Origin: Frigididesulfovibrio sp031551885
GTDB lineage: Bacteria > Desulfobacterota > Desulfovibrionia > Desulfovibrionales > Desulfovibrionaceae
Length of the DNA stretch: 64,000 nt
NCBI GenBank assembly: GCA_031551885.1
Contig: JAVBMX010000025.1
Coordinates: forward strand, 1 to 64,000
Reading direction: 5' to 3'
This document shows positions 18,021-26,547 of the stretch, piece by piece; the first letter of the stretch is position 1; each line of letters opens with the position of its first letter. The notes under the pieces were generated by a model that was not told the origin of the DNA, did no database searches, and saw only the letters and a program-made list of their open reading frames with translations. The translations under genes were made by a program, and so were the position numbers.

Positions 18021-18053
18021 CAAACGGGGTGGCTGAGGCCGCCCCGTTTGTTG
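18021..18053. terminator. Bidirectional hairpin terminator between convergent argB and methyltransferase genes
   Basis: CAAACGGGG pairs with CCCCGTTTG around a short inner GGC/GCC stem. It lies between the 3' ends of convergent genes and is usable from either side. Confidence 0.75.
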
Positions 18054-18057
18054 CATA

Positions 18058-18777
18058 TCAGTCCGTCTCGCTTAGGCGCAATTCGTGAGTGGGAAAAACG
18101 CAAGAGCCTTCCAGTCGCTGAAAGTGAGAACGGGGGAAAACCGAGGTCAGCGCCCGTGTCACGGGTGTATGGCTCAACAGAAAGACCACGTCGAGAACTC
18201 CGGTACAGAAGTCGCGCGCCACCAGGGTAAGCAGGTAGACGCCGGGAAGCGTTTCGGAAAAAAGGGAAATGATATCCTTGCCGTATTCCCTGTAATGCTG
18301 CTGTCGTGTTTCGTCCGGGAACCCCCAGTCGTCGGTTCGATCATACAGCAAGGGGGCCGGCACGGTAAGTTGCAAAAATCCGTTGGGGCGCAAAATACGC
18401 AATAGTTCCCGCAAAGTTTTGCGGTCATCCGGCACATGTTCCAGGACATGGTTGCAAATGAGTATGTCCAGGCTGTGATCCGGCAATGGGATTTCTTGGA
18501 TATCCATGGAGTTGATGCCGCCGTAAGTCGAAAGATAGAATGTGCCGAACCATTCGGAAAGAATGCTTCGATCGTCGGCAAACTGGAGGCAGGTGTAATC
18601 GTTCAATGGGTAAATGGGCCGTATGGCTTCCCACATGCCTCGAAAAATACGATGCCGCTCCAGAGAGCCGCATCCGGCGCACAGAGGCGCCAATCCGTCG
18701 GGGGTCATGCGTCCGTTGGGGCCGGGCAAAAATCGGCTGTCGTTGCCGCAAATGACGCAAGGATATCGTTTCTTCAT
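18058..18777 (-). CDS. Zinc-finger-containing SAM-dependent methyltransferase
   Basis: 239 residues. Two CxxC pairs at the N-terminus (CVIC at 7-10 and CAGC near 33-36) suggest a small zinc ribbon. They are followed by a class I methyltransferase domain with the post-motif segment IPLPDHSLDILICNHVLEHVPDDRKTL. Such CxxC-methyltransferase proteins often act on sugars or lipids near cell-surface loci, but the substrate cannot be told. It is a single gene between the argB terminator and MITE copy 2; GGGGCC lies just before the ATG. Confidence 0.75.
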   Translation of the reverse strand: MKKRYPCVICGNDSRFLPGPNGRMTPDGLAPLCAGCGSLERHRIFRGMWEAIRPIYPLNDYTCLQFADDRSILSEWFGTFYLSTYGGINSMDIQEIPLPDHSLDILICNHVLEHVPDDRKTLRELLRILRPNGFLQLTVPAPLLYDRTDDWGFPDETRQQHYREYGKDIISLFSETLPGVYLLTLVARDFCTGVLDVVFLLSHTPVTRALTSVFPRSHFQRLEGSCVFPTHELRLSETD

Positions 18778-18828
18778 GACGGCCCCTTTAAAAGTGTTCT
18801 ATTTTATCCCATCCAGAATGCCATGCCA

Positions 18829-19027
18829 TAGACAATTTCAATGTGAAATTGTCTATGGAACCATATTGCCGACAGGCTTCCGAACGAGCCCGCAAGCGGG
18901 AAACAGGGACACGTAAGTTGTTTGTTGCCACGCTTTCGATGAAAGACACGCTACACTCCAATCGGCCGGGCGGCACGCTTACGCATCCACCAGAGCAGAT
19001 GAACATTTTCAATGTTTATCTGCTCTA
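18829..19027. mobile_element. MITE-like hairpin element, copy 2 (diverged, 195 bp between TA dinucleotides)
   Basis: The left end is a perfect palindrome, CCATAGACAATTTCA around ATG. It is followed by AACCATATTG, GAACGAGCCCGCAAGCGGG and, after about 70 extra bases (18901-18970), by GGCGGCACGCTTACGC and the 3' hairpin CCAGAGCAGAT...ATCTGCTC-TA. The order of blocks matches copies 1 and 3, with an internal insertion and a diverged left arm. Confidence 0.75.
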
Positions 19028-19033
19028 GAGACG

Positions 19034-20353
19034 TCAGCGTCCCGCTTTGTCCAGCACCCAGCGCTTCAGCTTGGCGGCTTCCTTGAACAAGCTTTCACCG
19101 TCAAAACGGGTGTACCGGCCGTCTTGATACAAGACCTCCCCGTCCACCACGGTCAGGCGTACTTCGTGGCCTGTGGCGGCGTATACCAAGTGCGAAACCG
19201 GGGAGTACATGGGCAGCAGGTTGGGAGTGGTCAGATCCAAGGCGATCAGATCCGCCGGAGCACCGGGAATCAATGTTCCCAAACCATCCCAACAGAGGGC
19301 TTTGTTCCCGCCCAGAGTCGCGGCGTCGAGCACGTTTGCGGCCGGGGCGGCCGTGGGGTCGCCGGAAAATTTGTGCAGCAGCGCGCAGGTATTCATTTCC
19401 CCAAACATGTTCAAAGCATTGTTGGAGGCCGCGCCGTCGGTGCCCAGACCCACGGGAATGCCCCGCGCCCGCATGTCGTCAAAACGGGCCGCGCCGGAAG
19501 ACAACTTCATGTTGCTGCGCGGGCAATGGGCTACAACGGTGCCCGTGGCGGCCAAGCGGTCGAGTTCCTCGTCGGTCAGGTCCACGGCATGGGCCAGGGT
19601 GGTCGTGGGGCCGAGCAATCCGGCTCTGTCCAGCAACGCGATGGGACGGCCGCCGAAGTTTTGCAGGCATAAAGCGGTTTCGGCGGGCGATTCTGCCGCG
19701 TGGATGTGCAGGGGAAGATGCAGTTCGTCGGCCAGGGCCTTGCAGCGTTCCAAAATCTCCGGAGTGGTGGTGTAAACCGTGTGGGGCATGACCCCCGTGC
19801 GTAGCCGTTTTTTGTCTTTGACGAGGTCGGCATGGCGACGGGCCAAGTCAAAGGAGGCGTCGACGCTCGGGCAACGCGGGGTGGGAAAAGCGAAAATGCC
19901 GTCGCCCAGGCGGGCTTTGAGTCCGGCTTTGTCCACGCCGGAGATCACGGCGTCTTCAATCAGGTACATGTCCTGAAGGGCCGTGGTGCCGGTGCGGGTC
20001 ATTTCCGCGCAACCGAGCAGGGTGCCCAACTCGACAATCTCGGCGGTCAGGTGCTTTTCCACCGGAAAAATGTGGTTGTTGAGCCATTCCAGGAGGGGCA
20101 GGTCATCGGCAAAGCCGCGCAGAAAGGTCATGGAAACGTGAGTGTGGGCATTGACCAGGCCGGGCATGATCAATGCCGCGCCCAGATCAAGGCGGCGGAC
20201 CGGAGCATAGTCGGAAACCCGCTTTTGTGGTCCGACGGCCAGGACGTTTCCGTTATGGACGGCCACAAAACCGTTTTCGATGACTGTACGCTCTTCGTCC
20301 TGGGTGAGGACGTAGTCGGCGGTCAGCAGCAGATCGCAGGGGGTGTTTGGCAT
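19034..20353 (-). CDS. mtaD: Amidohydrolase, MtaD-type (5-methylthioadenosine/S-adenosylhomocysteine deaminase)
   Basis: 439 residues of the metal-dependent amidohydrolase superfamily. Visible: MPGLVNAHTHVSMT with metal ligands His70 and His72, LHIHAAES, VAHCPRSNMKLSSG and GLGTDGAASNN with the catalytic Asp. The N- and C-terminal strands form the usual beta-sandwich. The closest pattern is MtaD/TrzA, which deaminates S-adenosylhomocysteine and methylthioadenosine to inosyl forms; other chlorohydrolase-like substrates are possible. The start at 20353 is used because GGGAG precedes it and homologues begin there; the open frame continues through a long hairpin to 20545. It lies downstream of asnS but is separated by that hairpin. 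Confidence 0.85.
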   Translation of the reverse strand: MPNTPCDLLLTADYVLTQDEERTVIENGFVAVHNGNVLAVGPQKRVSDYAPVRRLDLGAALIMPGLVNAHTHVSMTFLRGFADDLPLLEWLNNHIFPVEKHLTAEIVELGTLLGCAEMTRTGTTALQDMYLIEDAVISGVDKAGLKARLGDGIFAFPTPRCPSVDASFDLARRHADLVKDKKRLRTGVMPHTVYTTTPEILERCKALADELHLPLHIHAAESPAETALCLQNFGGRPIALLDRAGLLGPTTTLAHAVDLTDEELDRLAATGTVVAHCPRSNMKLSSGAARFDDMRARGIPVGLGTDGAASNNALNMFGEMNTCALLHKFSGDPTAAPAANVLDAATLGGNKALCWDGLGTLIPGAPADLIALDLTTPNLLPMYSPVSHLVYAATGHEVRLTVVDGEVLYQDGRYTRFDGESLFKEAAKLKRWVLDKAGR

Positions 20354-20489
20354 ATTCTCGGCTCCCGGTGAGGATTGATCGGCATTACCGGCTTGCTCTT
20401 TGTCTGACCGACGCACATGGGCTGCGCCTCGCATGCTGCCGCGCCTTTCGTAACCACAAATCAAAATTTTAAAGGGAGGGAAGGGGGTT

Positions 20490-20537
20490 CGGGGGAAGGG
20501 AGGGGATTTTTTACAAAAAATCCCCTCCCTTCCCCCG
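20490..20537 (-). terminator. Very long perfect hairpin between asnS and mtaD
   Basis: A 23-bp perfect inverted repeat with only AC at its centre: a C/G-purine-rich arm (CGGGGGAAGGGAGGGG plus A and six T) and its exact complement. It lies 39 bases after the asnS stop in the transcribed direction. It is probably the asnS terminator, although the T run lies in the stem tip rather than after the stem. Confidence 0.6.
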
Positions 20538-20575
20538 AGGCACACTCTTCTTCTTTCCCTTTCCCCTTTCTCCCC

Positions 20576-21979
20576 CTAAAACTCCAAACTGCGCGGGGTG
20601 CGGGGGAACGGGATCACGTCGCGGATATTGGTGACGCCGGTCAGGAGCATAAGCAGACGCTCAAAACCCATGCCGAACCCGGCGTGGGGCACGGAGCCGA
20701 ACCGGCGCAGATCAAGATACCACCAGTAGTCTTCGATCTTGTGGCCCATCTCGGTGATCCGGTTTTGGAGCATGTCGAGGCGATCTTCGCGTTGGCTGCC
20801 GCCGATGAGCTCGCCGATGCGCGGCACGAGCACGTCCATGGCGGCGACGGTTTTGCCGTCGTCGTTGCGGCGCATGTAAAAGGCTTTGATGGCCGTGGGG
20901 TAGTCGCGCACGATGACCGGCTTGCCGAAGTGCTCTTCGGCCAGAAAACGCTCGTGCTCGGTCTGCAGATCGGTGCCGAAGAACGCGGGATACTCAAACT
21001 TCCGGCCGCTTTTTTGGAGGATCTCCACGGCTTCGGTGTAGGTGATCCGGGCGAACGGTTCATCAATCAGCTTTTCCAGGCGCTTGAGCAGGTCGGTGTC
21101 CACGAAGCGGTTGAAAAGATCCACGTCCGGGGCGCAGCGCTCCAAAATGCGGCGGACCACGGCGCGGGTCAGGTTTTCACCCAGGTCCATGTTGTCTTCA
21201 ATGTCGGCAAAGGCCATTTCCGGCTCGATCATCCAAAACTCGGCGCAATGGCGCGGGGTATTGGAGTTCTCGGCCCGGAAGGTGGGGCCGAAGGTGTAAA
21301 CCTTCCCCAGAGCCAGGGCCATGTTTTCCGCTTCCAATTGGCCGGAAACGGTCAGGCTGCATTCACGGCCGAAGAAGTCGTCCTCAAAAATGTTTTGGCC
21401 TTCCTTGGGGTCTTTCTCGGGAGCCGGGGGCAAGGTGGTGACCCGGAACATTTCGCCCGCGCCTTCGCAGTCCGACCCGGTCAAGATGGGCGTATGGACA
21501 TGGAAAAACCCGTTCTCGCGGAAGTATTCATGTACCGCGAAAGCCGCTTCGGAGCGGATGCGGAACATGGCCCCAAATTTGTTGGTGCGCGGCCGCAGGT
21601 GGGCGATGGTACGCAAGAATTCGTCCGAATGGCGCTTTTTCTGAAGAGGGAAGGCTTCTTGATCCGCTCCTCCCAGCATGGTCACGCTGTGGGCCTGGAC
21701 TTCCCACTTTTGCCCTTTGCCGGGAGACTCGACCAAAGCGCCCTCAACGGTCACGGACGCGCCGGTGTTGATGTCGGCCGACAACGGATGGGCCGGGCTG
21801 TTCGCATCCACAATGATTTGGATACCGGAAAGGCTCGAACCGTCGTTGATTTCCAGGAAGGTGAGATCCTTGGCGTCGCGGCGGGTACGCACCCAACCGC
21901 AAACCAAAAGGGAAGAACGGGGCGCTTCGGCCTGCAACAGGTCGGCGATAAGGGCGCGGCGGGAAAGGGCGGAGGGCAT
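20576..21979 (-). CDS. asnS: Asparaginyl-tRNA synthetase
   Basis: 467 residues, class II aminoacyl-tRNA synthetase. An N-terminal OB-fold anticodon-binding domain (VCGWVRTRRDAKDLTFLEIN) is followed by the catalytic core with motif 2 (FGPTFRAENSNTPRHCAEFW, MIEPEM) and motif 3 (GFGMGFERLLMLLTG, then NIRDVIPFPRTP). The ending RSLEF is typical of AsnRS rather than AspRS. It charges tRNA-Asn directly. Confidence 0.95.
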   Translation of the reverse strand: MPSALSRRALIADLLQAEAPRSSLLVCGWVRTRRDAKDLTFLEINDGSSLSGIQIIVDANSPAHPLSADINTGASVTVEGALVESPGKGQKWEVQAHSVTMLGGADQEAFPLQKKRHSDEFLRTIAHLRPRTNKFGAMFRIRSEAAFAVHEYFRENGFFHVHTPILTGSDCEGAGEMFRVTTLPPAPEKDPKEGQNIFEDDFFGRECSLTVSGQLEAENMALALGKVYTFGPTFRAENSNTPRHCAEFWMIEPEMAFADIEDNMDLGENLTRAVVRRILERCAPDVDLFNRFVDTDLLKRLEKLIDEPFARITYTEAVEILQKSGRKFEYPAFFGTDLQTEHERFLAEEHFGKPVIVRDYPTAIKAFYMRRNDDGKTVAAMDVLVPRIGELIGGSQREDRLDMLQNRITEMGHKIEDYWWYLDLRRFGSVPHAGFGMGFERLLMLLTGVTNIRDVIPFPRTPRSLEF

Positions 21980-22008
21980 GGGGGGACTCCTGGGACAGTT
22001 TGGCTTTG

Positions 22009-22037
22009 GAATTGTCTATGAAACCATATTGCCGAAT
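22009..22037. repeat. Remnant of the MITE-like element
   Basis: GGAATTGTCTATGAAACCAT followed by ATTGCCGA nearly matches the left-middle part of copy 2 (about 18846-18872). The rest of the element is missing. It lies in the gap between hldD and asnS. Confidence 0.6.
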
Positions 22038-22052
22038 TGCCGTTCTTGCGGC

Positions 22053-23021
22053 TTACAGATAAGGGTCCGGGGCCATGAGGTAGTTTTGCACGTAGTCGGT
22101 CACGCCGGCTTCGATGCTTTGCATGGGCGTGGTGTACCCGGCGGCGCGCAGGCGGTCCATCCGGGCTTCGGTAAAGTTCTGGTATTTGCCGCGCAGGTGT
22201 TCGGGCATGTCCACGTATTCGATGTCCACGGGCTTGCCCATGGCGGTGAACACGGCTTTGAGCAAATCGTTCCAGGTGCGGGCCGTGCCCGTGCCCAGGT
22301 TGAAAATGCCGTTGACGTGCGGGTTGCGCAGCAACCATGCGATGACCGCAGTGCAGTCTTTAATGTAGACGAAGTCGCGCATCTGGCCGCCGTCGGCGTA
22401 TTGAGGGTCCGTAGAGCGGAACAGGCGCATCTTTCCGATTTCGGAGATCGTATGAAAGGCTTTGTTGATCACGCTGCGCATGTCGCCCTTATGCTGCTCG
22501 TTGGGGCCGTATACATTGAAGAACTTCAGGGAAGCGACGGCGTCAAGCAGGTTTTCGCGTTGCAGCCACAGATCAAAAAGCTGCTTGGAATATCCATACA
22601 TATTTAAGGGCTTGAGCGCGCGGATGCCCGCAGGAGCGTCGTCAAAGCCGAGGGACCCGTCGCCGTAGGTCGCCGCCGAGCCGGCGTTGATAAAGCGGGC
22701 GCCTTTGTTCAAAGCGTAGCGGCATACCGTTTTGGTGTATTCCAGGTTGTTGCGCATGAGAAAGTCGGCGTCACGCTCGGTGGTGGCCGAACAGGCTCCC
22801 ATATGGAGGACGGCGTCCACCCGGCCGAAGGCGTCTTCTTTCACGGCGCGCAGAAAGTCATCCCGGTGCATGTAGGCGGAGAAACGTCGGTTGACCAGAT
22901 TTTTCCATTTTTCCGAGGTTCCCAGGTTGTCCACCACCAAAATGTCGTCGATGCCCGCTTCGTTGAGCATCCAGATCAGCGCGCTGCCGATAAAACCCGC
23001 GCCGCCCGTCACGATATGCAT
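22053..23021 (-). CDS. hldD: ADP-L-glycero-D-manno-heptose-6-epimerase
   Basis: 322 residues, extended short-chain dehydrogenase. NAD(P)-binding TGGAGFIGS at the N-terminus, VDNLGTSEKWKNLV, HMGACSATTERD, the catalytic Tyr-Lys in NMYGYSKQLFD, and FNVYGPNEQHKGDMRSV are diagnostic of HldD/RfaD. It makes the ADP-heptose used for the LPS inner core, implying a Gram-negative envelope. The chosen start opens directly with the nucleotide-binding strand (MHIVTGG). Confidence 0.94.
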   Translation of the reverse strand: MHIVTGGAGFIGSALIWMLNEAGIDDILVVDNLGTSEKWKNLVNRRFSAYMHRDDFLRAVKEDAFGRVDAVLHMGACSATTERDADFLMRNNLEYTKTVCRYALNKGARFINAGSAATYGDGSLGFDDAPAGIRALKPLNMYGYSKQLFDLWLQRENLLDAVASLKFFNVYGPNEQHKGDMRSVINKAFHTISEIGKMRLFRSTDPQYADGGQMRDFVYIKDCTAVIAWLLRNPHVNGIFNLGTGTARTWNDLLKAVFTAMGKPVDIEYVDMPEHLRGKYQNFTEARMDRLRAAGYTTPMQSIEAGVTDYVQNYLMAPDPYL

Positions 23022-23204
23022 AGCGATTCCTTGCGAAAAAATGGTTGAAGAAGGCTCGTCCGAAGACGGAACTCAGCAAGAGTACTCAGGAATCGGAAGA
23101 TCTTCAAGAGGCGGTCCCACCGGCTCGATTGATAAAGCGCGGCAACGGGGGTTCCTACTTGCGGAACTTTTCGGTATCATGGAATGACACATAAGGAGGC
23201 TCCT

Positions 23205-24536
23205 ATGCCCTGGGTCTGGGCGGCCCTGATGCCGCATCCGCCGATCATTCTGCCGGAAATCGGCCGAGGACGGGAAACCGAAGCCGGCGCCACCCTCAGC
23301 GGCATCCGCCAGATGGTGGAAAACCTGCGCAAACTGCCGCGCCCGGAAGTACTGCTGATTCTTTCCCCGCATCAGCCGTATGCGCCCGGCGCGTTGTACC
23401 TGAACAACGCGCCTCGGGTGTACGGCACGTTGGCCGCGTTCGGCGCGCCGGACGTGGGAGGGAACGCCCGGGTTCCTTTGGAAGAGCTCAGCATGCTGGC
23501 CGCCTATCTGGCCGAGTCGGGCCTGCCGGTCAAGGCCGGGTCGACGCCGGATATTTCCCGCGACCACGGCACTCAAGTGCCTATGACCGCCCTGCAGGAA
23601 GTTTGGCCCGACGGCCCCCCCGCCGTGATGGTTTCCTGCCCCATCGGCTTGAGCCCCCGGCAGGCGCTCACTCTGGGCAAGGCCCTGCGCCGATACACGG
23701 TGCCGGGAAATTGGGCGCTGCTGGCCAGCGGCGATTTGTCGCACCGGCTTTCGCCGGAGGCTCCGGCCGGCTACAACGCCGAGGGCGCGGTTTTTGACGC
23801 CGCCGTTGTGGAAGCCCTAAAAACCGGCGACCCCGGAATCCTGCTCGATCTTTCCCCTCGAACCCTTGAAGGGGCGGGAGAATGCGGCCTGCGATCGGTT
23901 TTGACCCTGCTCGGCCTTGCCGGCGTGCCGCTTCAGGTCTTTTCTTACGAAGGGCCGTTCGGAGTGGGGTACTGTACGGCGTTGTGGAACGGCGAACGGG
24001 CCAATCCCGTGCACCCGTACCCGGCCCTGGCCCGTCTGGCGGTGACCCGGCATTTGCGCGACGTGCCCGAGCTGGATGAAAAGGAAATCCTGGCTTTGAA
24101 CCCGGATGCCTCCCTGTGGAACCCGCAGAAAGCCTGCTTTGTTTCCATCAAAACCCGGGAAGGCGTGTTGCGCGGCTGCATCGGCACCATCCTGCCCCTG
24201 GCGGCCGATCTGGGGCGCGAAATCGTGATGAACGCCGTTTCCGCGGCGGCCCGCGACCCGCGCTTTCCGCCGCTGCGCTCGGAAGAGCTCGCCAATGTGC
24301 GTTTTTCCGTGGATGTTTTGAGCCGGCCCGAGCAGACCGACATCGAACACCTGGACCCCAAGCATTACGGTGTGATCATCACCAAGGGCGAGCGACGCGG
24401 CTTACTCCTGCCGGATCTGGACGGCGTGGACACCGTGGAGCAACAGGTTTCCATCGCGGCGCACAAAGCGGGGATTCAGGATATTTCCGGGGCGCGGTTC
24501 CAGCGCTTCACCGTGACCCGCTATCCGGAGGACTGA
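23205..24536 (+). CDS. AmmeMemoRadiSam protein: Memo/LigB-like extradiol-dioxygenase domain fused to AMMECR1 domain
   Basis: 443 residues. The N-terminal part (1-250) is a class III extradiol-dioxygenase/Memo-like domain with candidate metal histidines in LMPHPPII, LSPHQPYAP and ASGDLSHRL. The C-terminal part (about 255-443) is an AMMECR1 domain with the signature LRGCIGT (about 322-328) and RFSVDVLSRPE. AMMECR1, Memo and a radical-SAM enzyme repeatedly co-occur in prokaryotes, but their shared reaction is not established. The start at 23205 is set by a perfect AAGGAGG five bases upstream; an ATG seven codons earlier overlaps that site. The radical-SAM gene follows after one base. Confidence 0.88.
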   Translation: MPWVWAALMPHPPIILPEIGRGRETEAGATLSGIRQMVENLRKLPRPEVLLILSPHQPYAPGALYLNNAPRVYGTLAAFGAPDVGGNARVPLEELSMLAAYLAESGLPVKAGSTPDISRDHGTQVPMTALQEVWPDGPPAVMVSCPIGLSPRQALTLGKALRRYTVPGNWALLASGDLSHRLSPEAPAGYNAEGAVFDAAVVEALKTGDPGILLDLSPRTLEGAGECGLRSVLTLLGLAGVPLQVFSYEGPFGVGYCTALWNGERANPVHPYPALARLAVTRHLRDVPELDEKEILALNPDASLWNPQKACFVSIKTREGVLRGCIGTILPLAADLGREIVMNAVSAAARDPRFPPLRSEELANVRFSVDVLSRPEQTDIEHLDPKHYGVIITKGERRGLLLPDLDGVDTVEQQVSIAAHKAGIQDISGARFQRFTVTRYPED

Positions 24537-24537
24537 G

Positions 24538-25410
24538 ATGTTGCCGGCGCGGTGGTGGGCGGCGGAGCCGATGGAAAAAGACGCGGAGCGGCGCGCCTAC
24601 CGTTGCGGCTTGTGCTTCCACAACTGCCTGATTCCGATCGGCGGCAAGGGGTGGTGCGGCGTGCGCCGGGGCGGAGAGACGGCCCTGGAATCGCCTTTTC
24701 TCGGGCGTTTCACCTCCATGGCCGTGGATCCCATGGAAAAAAAGCCGTTGTACCGCTTCCGGCCCGGCAGCTTCATCTTCTCTTTGGGAAGCGTGGGTTG
24801 CACCATGCACTGTCCTTTTTGCCAGAATCATGAAATAGCCCAGCCCAAGGGGGCTCCCCGCCTGGTGGAGCTGTCGGTTCCCGAGTTGCTCGGCAAGCTG
24901 CGCGAACTGGGGCTTTCTTCCGTTGCCTTCACCTACAATGAACCGACCCTGCAGGCCGAGTACATTCTTGCCGCCGCGCCGTTGCTGCGCGAAGCCGGCA
25001 TCGCCGTGGTTCTGGTGACCAACGGCATGATGAGCGACGCCTGTCTGGCCGACTTGGCCCCGGTTGTGGACGCCGCGAACGTCGACCTCAAGACCTTTTC
25101 TCCCACGGCCTATACCCGTATGGGCGGGGATCGCGAACGCGCGCAACAAAGCATTCGTCTGTTGCGGGAAGCCGGCGCCCATGTGGAACTGACCACCCTG
25201 GTGGTGCCGGGGATTTCCGACAACCCGGACGAATTCGCGGCCGAAGTGGAGTGGATTGCCGAGCTTTCCCCAGATATTCCCCTGCATCTTTCGCGGTATT
25301 TTCCGGCCCATAAATTCACGGCGCCGGCCACGGACGTGGAGTTGCTCCGGCAGTTCAAGGCTGCGGCAGAGGCCAGATTGCGCCATGTGTATTTGGGAAA
25401 TGTGCGTTAA
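24538..25410 (+). CDS. AmmeMemoRadiSam system radical-SAM enzyme
   Basis: 290 residues, related to PflA-type activases. The radical-SAM cluster motif is C88-x3-C92-x2-C95 (GCTMHCPFCQN). An N-terminal cysteine group (C23, C26, C30, C40: RCGLCFHNC and GWCGV) probably binds a second cluster or zinc. Later core motifs are FTYNEPTLQAEY, LVTNGMM and VDLKTF. It starts one base after the stop of the Memo/AMMECR1 gene (TGAGATG), so the two proteins are made together and probably act on one another or on a common substrate. Confidence 0.9.
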   Translation: MLPARWWAAEPMEKDAERRAYRCGLCFHNCLIPIGGKGWCGVRRGGETALESPFLGRFTSMAVDPMEKKPLYRFRPGSFIFSLGSVGCTMHCPFCQNHEIAQPKGAPRLVELSVPELLGKLRELGLSSVAFTYNEPTLQAEYILAAAPLLREAGIAVVLVTNGMMSDACLADLAPVVDAANVDLKTFSPTAYTRMGGDRERAQQSIRLLREAGAHVELTTLVVPGISDNPDEFAAEVEWIAELSPDIPLHLSRYFPAHKFTAPATDVELLRQFKAAAEARLRHVYLGNVR

Positions 25411-25534
25411 GGGCTGTTTCGCAATCAATTTTCGCCGCTGAATTGCCATTTTCCCGTGCGCCTGCCGCCGGAAACGAATCGGCTTTTCGCGGGTCAACCC
25501 ATAGTTCACGGAAAAACCCGTTAAAGGAGACTCT

Positions 25535-26260
25535 ATGCGTATATCTCGTTTGTTTTCCCTGTTTTTGTTCGCGGTGCTTGTCACGGCCGGCTGCACCACC
25601 GGCGGGCGCACGCCCTTTACCGGATCCATGGCCAGAATCGACGCCGGGGCGGTGAACAACGGCGAAAAGGCTTTGGTGGTCATGCGCGTTTCCAGCCCCT
25701 GGGGCACGCCGGCGGAAACACGTTGGCTGCATATGGAAAGCGGCCAACTGTACATGGTGACCTCAAAATTCGCGGCGGGCACCCAGCAGACCGCCAAGGA
25801 ATACGACATGGTCACGTTGCCCCCGGGCCGCTACGTGCTGACCTACGTGCTGTATTCTGAAGATACCGGTCCGGCTCTGCCTTCCAACGTCTTCGACATC
25901 GACCCCAATCTCTCCAAAGTCACTGCGCTTGGACAGGTGAATACGGAAAAAGGCGCGAAGTCCGGCCACATCACCTCGGCTTTGCGCAGCACCGGTCTGG
26001 CCAAAGACGGCAAGACGCCGCTGATCGCCGCGTTCACGGTAAGCCGGGGCGAGGTCGTCTATCTGGGCGACATGACGATCCAATTCACCATTGACGGCAA
26101 GGTGCAGTTGCCCGGCTACTACCCGGCCGGAACCGTGGCTTGGTCCGTTCGCGACGATCTGGAACGGGCGCGTCTGGCCCTTTCCAACGAAGACGCCGCC
26201 CTTGGCACCAAGCTGCGCCAAGGACGAGTGACCAGAGGAACCTTGGCCAAAAATCTGTAG
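25535..26260 (+). CDS. Lipoprotein of unknown function
   Basis: 241 residues with a lipoprotein signal peptide (lipobox VTAGC, acylated Cys20) and a beta-rich body without recognised catalytic motifs. Segments such as LPPGRYVLTYVLYSEDTGP and RGEVVYLGDMTIQF resemble DUF2846-like or carboxypeptidase-regulatory beta-sandwich folds, which is only an impression. AAAGGAGA lies upstream of the ATG. It is the last gene before a terminator at 26284; a 124-base gap separates it from the radical-SAM gene. Confidence 0.75.
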   Translation: MRISRLFSLFLFAVLVTAGCTTGGRTPFTGSMARIDAGAVNNGEKALVVMRVSSPWGTPAETRWLHMESGQLYMVTSKFAAGTQQTAKEYDMVTLPPGRYVLTYVLYSEDTGPALPSNVFDIDPNLSKVTALGQVNTEKGAKSGHITSALRSTGLAKDGKTPLIAAFTVSRGEVVYLGDMTIQFTIDGKVQLPGYYPAGTVAWSVRDDLERARLALSNEDAALGTKLRQGRVTRGTLAKNL

Positions 26261-26283
26261 TCGAACGTTTTTGCGTCAACAAA

Positions 26284-26323
26284 CAGGCCGGGATTCTCCG
26301 CAGGGAGGGTTCCGGCCTGCTCT
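26284..26323 (+). terminator. Hairpin terminator after the lipoprotein gene
   Basis: CAGGCCGGGA pairs with TCCGGCCTG, followed by CTCTTT. The rest of the gap to 26547 becomes AT-rich (about 26440-26490: TATAAATACTTTGGTATATA) and probably carries the promoter of the next gene. Confidence 0.7.
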
Positions 26324-26547
26324 TTAGACCAACCACATTGCGGGGGCTCTGAAGGTGGGGCCATCTCATCTGAGACGGCACCCCTCTCTATTCCATGCTT
26401 GGGACGTTGCATGGCGCAGGTCGTGCTTTACGCAGCAGGTATGAAAGAGAAAAAATATCCTTATAAATACTTTGGTATATATTATGCTTCCCCATCATGA
26501 CAGGAAAATTTTTCCCTCCCATGAAAGATCGTATACGGAGGCGCATA

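Noticed and set aside
20354..20545. N-terminal extension of the MtaD-type gene
   Set aside because: It would translate a 23-bp perfect hairpin and has no family similarity. GGGAG precedes the start at 20353.
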